Positions 1 through 6,855 of a DNA stretch of 10,542 bases are shown in pieces; within the stretch, counting starts at the first letter, position 1, and each line of letters begins with the position of its first letter. The stretch comes from Pseudomonadota bacterium (lineage in GTDB: Bacteria > Pseudomonadota > Gammaproteobacteria > Steroidobacterales > Rariloculaceae). The position numbers and the translations under genes are program-made. The notes under the pieces are model-generated. The model did no database searches. It was not told the DNA's origin and saw only the letters and a program-made list of their open reading frames with translations. The DNA lies in assembly GCA_009843005.1 (NCBI GenBank), contig VYEH01000221.1, forward strand, positions 10,274 to 20,815, given 5' to 3'.

Positions 1-2
1 AA

Positions 3-221
3 CCGCCGCTGCCCGTCGAGGAACCGTATGCCTCAGACGCCGAGAGGCTGCCGCGCAGCTTGATCGAGGCGCTGGCGGCTTTTCAGCAAAGCGATTTCTT
101 CCGGGCCGCCTACGGTGACGAATTTGTCGACTATCTGGCCACCATCAAACAGGCTGAGATCGATCGTTTCATGTCCGCGGTCACCGACTGGGAACAGCGC
201 GAATACCTGGAAATGTTCTGA
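3..221 (+). CDS. Glutamine synthetase family protein, C-terminal fragment
   Basis: The gene enters from the left edge, so only the last 72 codons are present, ending in TGA at 219-221. The fragment ends in a VTDWEQREYLEMF-type tail and has upstream FFRAAYGDEFVDYL, which matches the C-terminal helix of the glutamine synthetase/gamma-glutamylpolyamine synthetase superfamily (GlnA/PuuA type). In that family the enzyme ligates glutamate to ammonia or an amine using ATP. The catalytic barrel lies outside the window, so the substrate cannot be determined. The next gene is an aldehyde dehydrogenase 49 bp downstream on the same strand with no terminator between. That pairing fits a gamma-glutamylated amine pathway better than plain ammonia assimilation, but this is inference from context. 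Confidence 0.75.
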   Translation, partial: PPLPVEEPYASDAERLPRSLIEALAAFQQSDFFRAAYGDEFVDYLATIKQAEIDRFMSAVTDWEQREYLEMF

Positions 222-259
222 CGGACGGATGAAGCGCCGCCCGGAGACTGCTGCCTGTC

Positions 260-265
260 AGGAGG
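260..265 (+). promoter_or_regulatory. Strong Shine-Dalgarno site deciding the ALDH start
   Basis: AGGAGG followed by ACTCG and ATG at 271. This is the strongest ribosome site in the window and is why the start at 271 was preferred over the open frame beginning at 115. Confidence 0.8.
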
Positions 266-270
266 ACTCG

Positions 271-1662
271 ATGAGAATGTTGATCGACGGTGAATTGGTT
301 TCCGGAACTGACAGTTTCGATGTCCTGAATCCTGCCGACGAGACCGTGCTCGGCTCTGCACCCGAGTGCTCCCAGGCGAACCTCGATCGGGCGGTGCATG
401 CCGCGCAAGAGGCGTTTCGCGGCTGGCGACGCAACATCGAGAAGCGTCGCGACGTGCTGCGTCGCGCAGCTGTCGTACTCAGGGAAAATGCGGATCCCCT
501 GGCCCGGTTGCTCACACAGGAGCAGGGAAAGCCCCTCGCGAAAGCCAGGGGTGAGATCGGAGGATCCGCACGCTGGTTCGAATACACTGCTGAGCTCGAG
601 TATTCCAGCCAGGCCATCGAAGTCGCCGGACAACGCAGCGTCACCGTGCATCATCGGCCCCTTGGCGTCGTGGCAGCGATCATCCCCTGGAATTATCCCG
701 TCATAACCGCGGTCTGGAAAATCGCCCCTGCGCTCCTGGCCGGCAACACGGTGGTGCTCAAGCCATCCCCGTTTACACCATTGGCAACGCTCAAAATGGC
801 CGAATTGCTCAATGACGTGATACCCAGGGGCGTCCTGAATGTCGTCTCGGGCGGCGATGAACTTGGCGCGCGGATGACCAGCCACCCGGGCGTGCGCAAG
901 ATCGCATTCACGGGGTCCATCTCGACCGGCAAAGCCGTAGCGGCGGCGGCCGCGCCCGATCTGAAGCGTATCACGCTTGAATTGGGCGGCAACGATCCGG
1001 CTATCGTGCTTCCCGACGCGGTTCCTGAGGCGATTACCGAACACCTGTTTCGGGCCGCGTTCGAGAACAGCGGGCAAGTGTGCGTGGCGATCAAGAGAGT
1101 CTACGTCCCCGAACAGCTCTACAACAGGTTCGCAGAAGAGTTCGCGCGTTTCGCCGGTACGGTGAAACTCGGAAACGGGCTCGACGAGTCCAGCGAACTG
1201 GGGCCGGTAAACAACGACCGGCAGTTCGAGCGCGTGCTTGACCTTATCGGCGACGTGCGCGAGCGTGGCGGAAGAATTGCCGTCGGCGGCGCACGGCACG
1301 GCGAGCAGGGATATTTCATCGAGCCTGCTATCGCCACGGACGTTCCCGACGACGCGCGTCTCGTTTCCGAAGAGCAGTTTGGCCCGGCTTTGCCGCTATT
1401 GTCCTATCGAGATGTCGACGAGGCGGTCGACCGGGCGAATGCCGGAATGTTCGGGCTGGCGGCGTCCGTCTGGGGCGAAGATACGCAGCGCGCCTCCGAA
1501 ATTGGCGGCGAACTGGAATGTGGTACGGTATGGGTGAACCAGCATCTGAACATCGTACCGCAGGTGCCCATGGGTGGCTGGAAGTGGTCCGGCATCGGCG
1601 TCGAAAACGGGATTTGGGGCCTGCTCCAGTTCACCCAGATGCAGGTCGTGGAGGTGGCCTGA
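271..1662 (+). CDS. NAD(P)-dependent aldehyde dehydrogenase
   Basis: A 463-residue cytosolic enzyme of the aldehyde dehydrogenase superfamily, which oxidises an aldehyde to the acid with NAD(P)+. Visible landmarks are the cofactor-binding IPWNYP (Asn141), VVLKPS (Lys164) and FTGS (214-216), the general base in LELGG (Glu237), the catalytic cysteine in NSGQVC (Cys271) and EEQFGP (Glu368). All expected catalytic residues are present and the length is close to the usual 460-500. An in-frame opening extends upstream to 115, but it overlaps the end of the preceding gene. The ATG at 271 has an AGGAGG ribosome site at 260-265 with a 5-nt spacer and begins the typical ALDH N-terminus. The GQVC(V/A)AIKR stretch resembles the AldA-type subgroup. 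With a glutamine synthetase-like gene just upstream, a role in amine or polyamine catabolism (PuuC/PauC-like step) is plausible; the substrate is unproven. Confidence 0.9.
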   Translation: MRMLIDGELVSGTDSFDVLNPADETVLGSAPECSQANLDRAVHAAQEAFRGWRRNIEKRRDVLRRAAVVLRENADPLARLLTQEQGKPLAKARGEIGGSARWFEYTAELEYSSQAIEVAGQRSVTVHHRPLGVVAAIIPWNYPVITAVWKIAPALLAGNTVVLKPSPFTPLATLKMAELLNDVIPRGVLNVVSGGDELGARMTSHPGVRKIAFTGSISTGKAVAAAAAPDLKRITLELGGNDPAIVLPDAVPEAITEHLFRAAFENSGQVCVAIKRVYVPEQLYNRFAEEFARFAGTVKLGNGLDESSELGPVNNDRQFERVLDLIGDVRERGGRIAVGGARHGEQGYFIEPAIATDVPDDARLVSEEQFGPALPLLSYRDVDEAVDRANAGMFGLAASVWGEDTQRASEIGGELECGTVWVNQHLNIVPQVPMGGWKWSGIGVENGIWGLLQFTQMQVVEVA

Positions 1663-1722
1663 GTCTGGACGTTTGCTGACGATCATGCTCAGGAAGTTTT
1701 CTGGCGCTCGCCGTCGCACCGT

Positions 1723-2574
1723 TCAGGGTAACTGGTGGTGCCGCGTCTGCACGGTATCTTGGGACGACAGTCTGGCTGCCACCGCTTCTGCCACGTGAAC
1801 CGAGCGGTGCCGCCCGCCGGTGCAGCCGATAGCGACTGTCAGGTACGCGCGTTGGGACTCCTTGTAGCGCGGGATCCAGCGCTTCAGGAACGCGGCGATG
1901 TCGTCCACCATGGCCTGAACCTGCGGCTGCTTCCCCAGAAATTCCTTTACAGGGCGGTCGCGCCCCGTCAACGGGCGAAGCCCCGGTTCCCAGTATGGAT
2001 TGGGTAGGCAGCGGACGTCGAAGACGAAGTCCGCGTCGGCCGGCAGGCCATGCTTGAATCCGAAGGACTCCAGCAGAATGGACAGCTTGCCCTCGGCTCG
2101 GCTGGCGACCCGATTGACTATAAGGCCCCTGAGTTCATGCACGTTCATCGTGCTGGTATCCACAACCAAGTCTGCGATATCGACGATTGTTTCGAGCAGC
2201 CGGGACTCCCGTTCGAGCGCCTCGGTCAGGCTGACCCGGTCGGTGGTCAGCGGATGCTTGCGCCGGGTCTCGCTGAAGCGCGACAACAGCACATCCTCGC
2301 CGGCCTGCAGGAAGATCACCTCGCAGGCGATACCGGCCTTGCGCAGTTCCTGCACCAGCAACGGAAGCCGCGGGATGTCCGCGGCGTTGCGGGCGTCGGC
2401 GCACAGCGCCACACGTCTGAACGCGGGGTCCTGCTGGGGCAGCGTCTCGTCCACGAACGACTGCAGCAGCGTGACCGGAATGTTGTCGATGCAGTAATAC
2501 CCCGCGTCCTCCAGCGCGTTGAGAGCGACGCTTTTCCCGGACCCTGAAAGTCCGCTCAGGACTACCAGCCGCAT
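1723..2574 (-). CDS. rapZ: RNase adapter protein RapZ
   Basis: A 283-residue nucleotide-binding protein, the same size as E. coli RapZ (284). The N-terminal P-loop GLSGSGKS is at residues 8-15, followed by DAGYYCIDNIP and a DARN motif (60-63). The C-terminal domain carries CTGGRHRS (about 251-258), matching the RNA- and ligand-binding end of the family. In enterobacteria RapZ senses glucosamine-6-phosphate and delivers the sRNA GlmZ to RNase E, so it controls entry into amino-sugar, and hence LPS and peptidoglycan, synthesis. Outside that group the RNA target is uncertain. The ATG at 2574 follows a GGGGGAGAAAAG ribosome site. A longer in-frame start near 2952 would overlap all of hpf and adds no family sequence, so it was rejected. 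It lies 38 bp after hpf with no ptsN in between, and its stop is 60 bp from the converging ALDH gene. Confidence 0.95.
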   Translation of the reverse strand: MRLVVLSGLSGSGKSVALNALEDAGYYCIDNIPVTLLQSFVDETLPQQDPAFRRVALCADARNAADIPRLPLLVQELRKAGIACEVIFLQAGEDVLLSRFSETRRKHPLTTDRVSLTEALERESRLLETIVDIADLVVDTSTMNVHELRGLIVNRVASRAEGKLSILLESFGFKHGLPADADFVFDVRCLPNPYWEPGLRPLTGRDRPVKEFLGKQPQVQAMVDDIAAFLKRWIPRYKESQRAYLTVAIGCTGGRHRSVHVAEAVAARLSSQDTVQTRHHQLP

Positions 2575-2612
2575 CTTTTCTCCCCCGGACAGCGACCCCG
2601 ATCGGCAGGCGG

Positions 2613-2933
2613 CTACCCGTAACGGCGCCTCGCGGCGCGCTTGCCGAGGCGATCGATCTGTTTTTCCTTGTGCTTCTTGACCTGACGGTCGAGCTTGTCG
2701 ACGAGCCCGTCTATCGCGGCGTTCATATTCTCGGCGACGGAGTCGGCGTGGAGGGTGCCGCCGTCCAGATGAACGGTGGCCTCCGCGCGACTGGACAGCT
2801 TCTCGGTCGTCAGGATGCAGTGAACATCGATCACATGGTCGAAATGGCGTTCGATTCGAGCCAGCTTGGAACTGACGTGGCGGCGAACCGCAGGGCTCAA
2901 GTCCACGTGATGACCGGTGATATTCAACTGCAT
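2613..2933 (-). CDS. hpf: Ribosome hibernation promoting factor, short form
   Basis: A 106-residue protein of the HPF/YfiA (RaiA) family, which binds the 30S decoding region and promotes inactive ribosome dimers in starved cells. It begins MQLNITGHHVDLSPAVR and has the conserved basic helix ending LVDKLDRQVKKHKEK (about 77-91), followed by a short Arg-rich tail. It is of the short type and lacks the C-terminal dimerisation domain of long HPF. GGGAGAG lies a few bases before the ATG. It sits 33 bp after rpoN and before rapZ, the classic rpoN-hpf order of Proteobacteria. It terminates with TAG, which matters for judging the amber codon in murA. Confidence 0.95.
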   Translation of the reverse strand: MQLNITGHHVDLSPAVRRHVSSKLARIERHFDHVIDVHCILTTEKLSSRAEATVHLDGGTLHADSVAENMNAAIDGLVDKLDRQVKKHKEKQIDRLGKRAARRRYG

Positions 2934-2966
2934 GTTTCTCTCCCGGACCCATCGGGCCCGTTTCCT

Positions 2967-4379
2967 TTACTGGACCGTTCCGGCCCGTTTTCTCTCCGTT
3001 GAAGTCGGGATATTCATCGCATCCCGATACTTCGCCACCGTTCTTCGCGCAACCTTGATGCCGTCCTTCGCCAGGAGGTTGGCGATCCGGTTGTCGCTCA
3101 ACGGTTTTTCGGCCACCTCGCCGGCAATCAGGCGGCGGATCATCGCGCGCACGGCCGTCGATGAGCGCTCTCCACCGTCGCCGTCGACATGACTCGAAAA
3201 GAAATACCTGAACTCGATGATACCGCGCGGCGTATGCATGTGCTTGTTGGCGGTGACCCTCGATACGGTGGATTCGTGCATATCGATGGCCTCGGCGATG
3301 TCGCGAAGCACCATCGGGCGCATGAACTCCTCGCCGTGATCGAGAAAGTCCGTCTGGCGCTCGACGATGGCCTCGGCCACCTTCAACAGCGTCTCGTTAC
3401 GAATCTCCAGGCTGCGAACGAGCCACCTCGCCTCCTGCAACTGGGCGCGCAGGACGCTGTACTGCTCTCCGCGGCCAAGCGAGCCGGCATAGGACTGGTT
3501 CACCCGCAGCCACGGCGTCACCGACGCGTTGAGCTCGACGATCCACTTGCGGTCGCTGCGGCGTACGAAGACATCCGGAATCGCGTACTCCGCCGCGGGC
3601 GCATGGATCGCCGCCCCGGGACGCGGATGGCAGGCGCGCACCAACAATAACGCTTCCTCCACATCTTCCCAGGATGCCTGCAGGAGTCGCATCAGCGTAC
3701 TCGTCCGGCGCTCCGCGACGAGTTCAAGGTGTTCGGTGGCGATGGTCCGTGCAAGCTCGAGACAGGGGGTGGACGGATCGAGCTGCGCCAACTGCAGGAG
3801 CACGGACTCGCTGACCGAGCGGGCGCCGACACCCGCGGGGTCGAGGCGCTGAACGAGCTGGATCGCCGCCTCGATTTCCTCCTCCGAGGTCACCACGTCG
3901 GGCGCCAGCGTCGCCTGGATGGACAAGGCATCATCGGTGAGATAACCGTCGTCGTTGATGGCGTCGATGATGGCCTGACCGATCGCGGTCGTGCGCGCGT
4001 CAAGACTCTCAAGCTCCAGTTGCCAGAGCAGGTGGCCGCGCAGCGTCTCCTCCGAACGGTCGGCGAAGTCGAACAGACCCTCCGGAGCCGGATTCGCCGG
4101 TGCGTCTCCGGGGCCTGCGGTCTCGGCCCACTCGCCCATGGAATCGTCGTCTGCGGCCCCTTCGGCAGCGGCCTCGAACGGATCCGGCGCCTGTTCCGGT
4201 TCGGCGGGCGCTTCCATGTCCGGCTCCTCGGCCTCCAGCATCACGTTTTCGTCCAGTGCATCCTGGATCTCGGCGCGCAGATCGGCGACGGGCAGGAGCA
4301 ACAGGCGTATCGCCTGCTGCAGATGCGGCGTCATGGTGAGCTGTTGCGCTGTCCTGAGCTTGAGTGCCGGTTTCAGCAT
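2967..4379 (-). CDS. rpoN: RNA polymerase sigma-54 factor
   Basis: A 470-residue sigma-54, which directs RNA polymerase to -24/-12 promoters that need an AAA+ activator. Region I is clear (LKLRTAQQLTMTPHLQQAIRL from residue 7). An acidic, Pro/Ala/Glu-rich region II spans roughly residues 44-115 and is richer than usual in acidic residues. The core-binding region follows, then a helix-turn-helix around 357-390 (IAEAIDMHESTVSRVTANK). The RpoN box ARRTVAKYR is intact at 444-452. The protein ends about 18 residues after the box with a basic ERKR tail. The start at 4379 gives the normal N-terminus, but no Shine-Dalgarno sequence is visible; the 72-nt leader between lptB and this gene can fold and may affect translation. 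Sigma-54 activity in many species is also tuned by PtsN, which is not encoded here. Confidence 0.97.
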   Translation of the reverse strand: MLKPALKLRTAQQLTMTPHLQQAIRLLLLPVADLRAEIQDALDENVMLEAEEPDMEAPAEPEQAPDPFEAAAEGAADDDSMGEWAETAGPGDAPANPAPEGLFDFADRSEETLRGHLLWQLELESLDARTTAIGQAIIDAINDDGYLTDDALSIQATLAPDVVTSEEEIEAAIQLVQRLDPAGVGARSVSESVLLQLAQLDPSTPCLELARTIATEHLELVAERRTSTLMRLLQASWEDVEEALLLVRACHPRPGAAIHAPAAEYAIPDVFVRRSDRKWIVELNASVTPWLRVNQSYAGSLGRGEQYSVLRAQLQEARWLVRSLEIRNETLLKVAEAIVERQTDFLDHGEEFMRPMVLRDIAEAIDMHESTVSRVTANKHMHTPRGIIEFRYFFSSHVDGDGGERSSTAVRAMIRRLIAGEVAEKPLSDNRIANLLAKDGIKVARRTVAKYRDAMNIPTSTERKRAGTVQ

Positions 4380-4451
4380 GGAGCAAGTGCGCTGTCCAGC
4401 GGCGGGGCTGCAGCCACTAATGCGTCATTATCGGTGGAATAGCGCACTGGA
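4380..4451 (-). promoter_or_regulatory. Candidate structured leader before rpoN (three-way junction)
   Basis: On the minus-strand transcript an 8-bp stem, AGUGCGCU (4448-4441) with AGCGCACU (4393-4386), encloses two smaller hairpins. Hairpin one is CCAC-CGA-UAAUG, loop ACG, CAUUA-GUGG (4437-4414), nine base pairs with a 3-nt bulge. Hairpin two is CAGC, 6-nt loop, GCUG (4410-4397). The 3' strand of the outer stem ends 6 nt before the rpoN ATG, where a ribosome would bind, and no Shine-Dalgarno sequence is seen. There is no U-tract, so it is not a Rho-independent terminator. A weak GATAAT -10-like box overlaps it at 4432-4427. Pairing was checked by eye; function is inferred. Confidence 0.4.
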
Positions 4452-5177
4452 CTACAGGGAAAAGTCCTGCCCGAGATAGACATCGCGTACGCTCTGGTTC
4501 GACAGCAGTTCCACCGGCGTCCCGGAGGCCATGAGAGCGCCGTTGTTCAGTATGTAGGCCCGGCCGCAGATCCCCAGCGTCTCTCGTACGTTGTGGTCGG
4601 TGATCAGCACGCCGATCTCGCGCTCGACCAGGTGGCGGATGATGCGCTGAATGTCCAGCACCGAGATCGGGTCGACGCCCGCGAAGGGTTCGTCCAGGAG
4701 AATGAACTTGGGGTTCGCCGCCAGGGTGCGGGCGATCTCCACTCGCCTGCGTTCGCCGCCCGACAGCGAGATCCCGAGACTGTCGCGGACATGGCCGATG
4801 TGAAGTTCCTCGATGAGTTCTTCCATCACGCGCTGCCGTTCGGCGCGATCGAGGTCGTTGCGCAGTTGCAGGATGGAGCGAATGTTGTCGGCGGCGCTGA
4901 GCTTGCGGAATACCGACGCCTCCTGGGGCAGGTAGCCCAGCCCGAGCCGCGCCCTGCGGTGTACGGGCAGGCGGGTCACGTCCCGGCCGTTGAGGATGAT
5001 CCTGCCCCGGCCGCAACCGATCAGGCCGACGATCATGTAGAAGGCGGTGGTCTTGCCGGCGCCGTTGGGGCCCAGCAGGCCCACGACTTCGCCGCTTTCA
5101 ATGGAGATCGACAGGTCCTGTACCACCTCGCGCGTTCGGTAACGCTTGGCTATGCCGAGGGCTTCGAGCTTGTTCAT
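4452..5177 (-). CDS. lptB: LPS export ABC transporter ATPase LptB
   Basis: A 241-residue ABC ATPase, identical in length to E. coli LptB. It works on the cytoplasmic face with LptF, LptG and LptC to extract LPS from the inner membrane and push it along the periplasmic bridge. All nucleotide-binding motifs are present: Walker A GPNGAGKTT (36-44), Q-loop Gln85, signature LSGGE (138-142), Walker B FILLDEP with catalytic Glu163, and switch His195. Glu163 and His195 fall at the E. coli positions. The start at 5177 overlaps the lptA stop as ATGA, typical of translational coupling. An in-frame start further upstream (5234) would lie inside lptA and was rejected. lptF and lptG are not in the window. 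It stops with TAG. Confidence 0.97.
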   Translation of the reverse strand: MNKLEALGIAKRYRTREVVQDLSISIESGEVVGLLGPNGAGKTTAFYMIVGLIGCGRGRIILNGRDVTRLPVHRRARLGLGYLPQEASVFRKLSAADNIRSILQLRNDLDRAERQRVMEELIEELHIGHVRDSLGISLSGGERRRVEIARTLAANPKFILLDEPFAGVDPISVLDIQRIIRHLVEREIGVLITDHNVRETLGICGRAYILNNGALMASGTPVELLSNQSVRDVYLGQDFSL

Positions 5178-5806
5178 GGCCCGTCGGCATCGTCCGGGGG
5201 GGGCAATATCGTGATGGACACCGGTTCGCCGCACTCGGAGGAGCCGGAGGTGATTTTCTTGTCGTCGATGTTGTAGATCAGGTCGCAGCCGGAGAATTCG
5301 TTGGGACCCTCGCTGAGCCGGGCGCTCCCGGTCATGCGCAGCGTCCGCTCGGCGCTGTCGTATCGCAGCACTTCGGCGCCTCCCTGGATCGGCTCCCCGC
5401 GCTCGGGATTCCGGTCCTGGAACCGGGCCGGATTCCCCTCAAGTTCCACGACCAGCGAGTCATGGGTCTCGAACAGTATCTCCGCCCGGGACGATTCGAT
5501 CACGGCGGTGTCCAGGTCTATGCGCACATTGCCGATGAACTCCCACTGGCTCCGGTCGAAATCCAGATCGGAAGCCACCGCTTCGTCGGCCTCGATCATG
5601 AAGTCGCCCTGGGCGATGCGCAGCCCCCTGAACATCATGGTGTTCGACTCCCTGTCAAAAGACGACCACTCCGCGTCCAGCGAGACACGCAGGTCTTCAT
5701 CCTGGGCGTGGGCCTGCCCGGGCGCCAGCATGGTTCCATGGGCCAGCGCCGCTGCCGGAGCCAGCGCCCACACCCTGAAACCGAACTTACGGGCCGAATA
5801 CACCAT
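5174..5806 (-). CDS. lptA: LPS transport periplasmic protein LptA
   Basis: A 210-residue periplasmic protein that forms the beta-jellyroll bridge carrying LPS from LptC to LptD. The N-terminus has basic residues, an Ala/Leu-rich stretch and a probable signal peptidase site AHA|QDED after residue 34. The mature part shows the OstA/LptA pattern of short beta-strands (MMFRGLRIAQGDFMIEADEA, IGNVRIDLDTAVIESSRAEI). It is longer than E. coli LptA (185). Two cysteines, Cys174 and Cys192, lie in the last strands and could pair in the oxidising periplasm. The start at 5806 lies 20 bp inside the end of lptC and is preceded by a CTAGAATC box, so the gene may also have its own promoter. Its stop overlaps the lptB start. 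Confidence 0.92.
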   Translation of the reverse strand: MVYSARKFGFRVWALAPAAALAHGTMLAPGQAHAQDEDLRVSLDAEWSSFDRESNTMMFRGLRIAQGDFMIEADEAVASDLDFDRSQWEFIGNVRIDLDTAVIESSRAEILFETHDSLVVELEGNPARFQDRNPERGEPIQGGAEVLRYDSAERTLRMTGSARLSEGPNEFSGCDLIYNIDDKKITSGSSECGEPVSITILPPPDDADGP

Positions 5807-6359
5807 GTACGTTGGATTCTAGCGCCAAGCGCTCCGCCTTCAAATTCGCACTGAGGCCGACGGCGTCCAGCCGACGGTCGTGGAACCAGAGGCTCACCGG
5901 GCCGTCGGTGCGCACATCGAAGGTTTCAGGCTCCAGCCGCAGCGACGAGGTGCGGATCAACATCGGCCCCGAGTCCGACGGTTCGCTCCTGGTCAGTTCC
6001 ACCTCGCCGCTGAAATCCAGGTACGTTTCCCCGAGAAACGCCTGGCCTTGCGTGGCGGTGAGCACCCAGGGCACCTGGGTGTCGGGTTGGTAACGCACGG
6101 CGATGTCGCTCAGCAGCAGGCGCTGCTCCGCGGGCAGTTCTTCGGCGCGGGCGGCCTGCACGTGGAACAGTGCCCGTCCCTCCTCATCCGTCCCCAATAT
6201 CGAGGCGCCGTTCAGGTAATACCCAGGCGCGGCGGCGCCCATCACGGCCACGGGACCGTCGCTCTCGATGCCCTGCCGGCTCCACAGCCAGGTGAGCATT
6301 GCGATGGCCGTAAGCGCGCCCAGCGCAAACAGTTCCCGACGTTGGAACGGCCGCGTCAT
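5787..6359 (-). CDS. lptC: LPS export protein LptC
   Basis: A 190-residue bitopic inner-membrane protein (E. coli LptC 191). Residues about 10-27 (LFALGALTAIAMLTWLW) form one transmembrane helix. The rest is a periplasmic jellyroll domain with typical features: GYYLNGASILGTDEEGR near the start of the domain and LDFSGEVELTR further on. It docks onto LptB2FG and passes LPS to LptA. The start at 6359 gives the expected short cytoplasmic RRE segment before the helix. A longer opening to 6485 would run into kdsC and place a Cys-rich, non-homologous stretch before the helix, so it was rejected. It starts 4 bp after kdsC ends and overlaps lptA by 20 bp. Confidence 0.93.
   Translation of the reverse strand: MTRPFQRRELFALGALTAIAMLTWLWSRQGIESDGPVAVMGAAAPGYYLNGASILGTDEEGRALFHVQAARAEELPAEQRLLLSDIAVRYQPDTQVPWVLTATQGQAFLGETYLDFSGEVELTRSEPSDSGPMLIRTSSLRLEPETFDVRTDGPVSLWFHDRRLDAVGLSANLKAERLALESNVHGVFGP
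5816..5843 (-). promoter_or_regulatory. Candidate internal promoter for lptA-lptB
   Basis: On the minus strand TTGAAG (5843-5838; 4 of 6 to the -35 consensus), a 16-bp spacer and TAGAAT (5821-5816) lie inside the end of lptC, with 9 bases between the -10 box and the lptA ATG. The core CTAGAATC matches the boxes before kdsD and the Uma2 gene. E. coli also has a promoter inside lptC for lptAB, but that one is sigma-E dependent; no GAACTT-type sigma-E -35 is seen here. Confidence 0.45.
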
Positions 6360-6363
6360 GCCG

Positions 6364-6855
6364 TCATCCCGCCAACAGCAGCATGTCGCATGCTTCACGC
6401 ACGGCGCCGTACCCGCCCCTCGCCGACGTCCGGTAGTGAGCGGCCTCCACCGCGGGTCCGCGCGCGTCCGCAACGGCGATCGCAAGTCCGGCCCGGCGCA
6501 TCATGGGCACGTCGGTCGTGTCGTCGCCGACGCAGGCCACGGCGTCCAACCCGATGTCCATCCGTTCGGCAATTTCCGTCACCGCTTCGAGCTTGTTCTC
6601 TTCACCCTGGACAACCGTCTCCACGCCAAGTTCCTTCATCCTGGCCGTCACCGCCGGCGTGCGGCGGGCGGAGATGACCGCTACCGCGATCCCGGCCGCC
6701 ATGACCGCCTTGATGCCGGCGCCGTCGTGGACGTGGAACCGCTGCAGCGACTCGCCTCCCGCCCCGTAGTACAGCCCGCCGTCCGTGAGTACGCCGTCCA
6801 CGTCCAGCACCAACAAGCGGATCCTGCGAGCGCGCTCCAGCGTGTCCGGGGTCAT
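6364..6855 (-). CDS. kdsC: 3-deoxy-D-manno-octulosonate 8-phosphate phosphatase KdsC
   Basis: A 163-residue HAD-superfamily phosphatase that removes phosphate from Kdo-8-P, the third step of Kdo synthesis for the LPS inner core. The nucleophile motif LDVDGVLTDG has Asp18 and Asp20. FHVHDGAGIK matches the family FxVxDGxGI loop, Lys88 is the motif III lysine, and VGDDTTDVPMM holds the Mg-binding Asp111/Asp112. The C-terminal GGYGAVREACDMLLLA matches the family's end. Motif II reads ISAR where most homologues have (S/T)GR. The protein stops almost directly after LLLAG and so lacks the extra C-terminal tail of the 188-residue E. coli enzyme. It overlaps kdsD by one base (TGATG). Confidence 0.94.
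   Translation of the reverse strand: MTPDTLERARRIRLLVLDVDGVLTDGGLYYGAGGESLQRFHVHDGAGIKAVMAAGIAVAVISARRTPAVTARMKELGVETVVQGEENKLEAVTEIAERMDIGLDAVACVGDDTTDVPMMRRAGLAIAVADARGPAVEAAHYRTSARGGYGAVREACDMLLLAG

Noticed and set aside
181..1299. A 372-codon open frame antisense to the aldehyde dehydrogenase
   Set aside because: No recognisable domain; the opposite strand encodes a complete ALDH with all motifs.
1663..1722. A shared terminator between the convergent ALDH and rapZ genes
   Set aside because: No GC-rich hairpin followed by a T-run on either strand in the 60-bp gap.
1723..2952. A longer rapZ form starting at 2952
   Set aside because: The added residues are an out-of-frame reading of hpf; the ATG at 2574 has a good ribosome site and gives normal RapZ length.
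3729..4442. A 237-codon plus-strand frame opposite rpoN
   Set aside because: Shadow of rpoN; its sequence has no family motifs and mirrors the reading of the sigma-54 gene.
5787..5850. Sigma-E promoter for lptA as in E. coli
   Set aside because: No GAACTT-type -35 or TCAAA-type -10 pair is visible; the TTGAAG/TAGAAT pair fits a sigma-70 type better.
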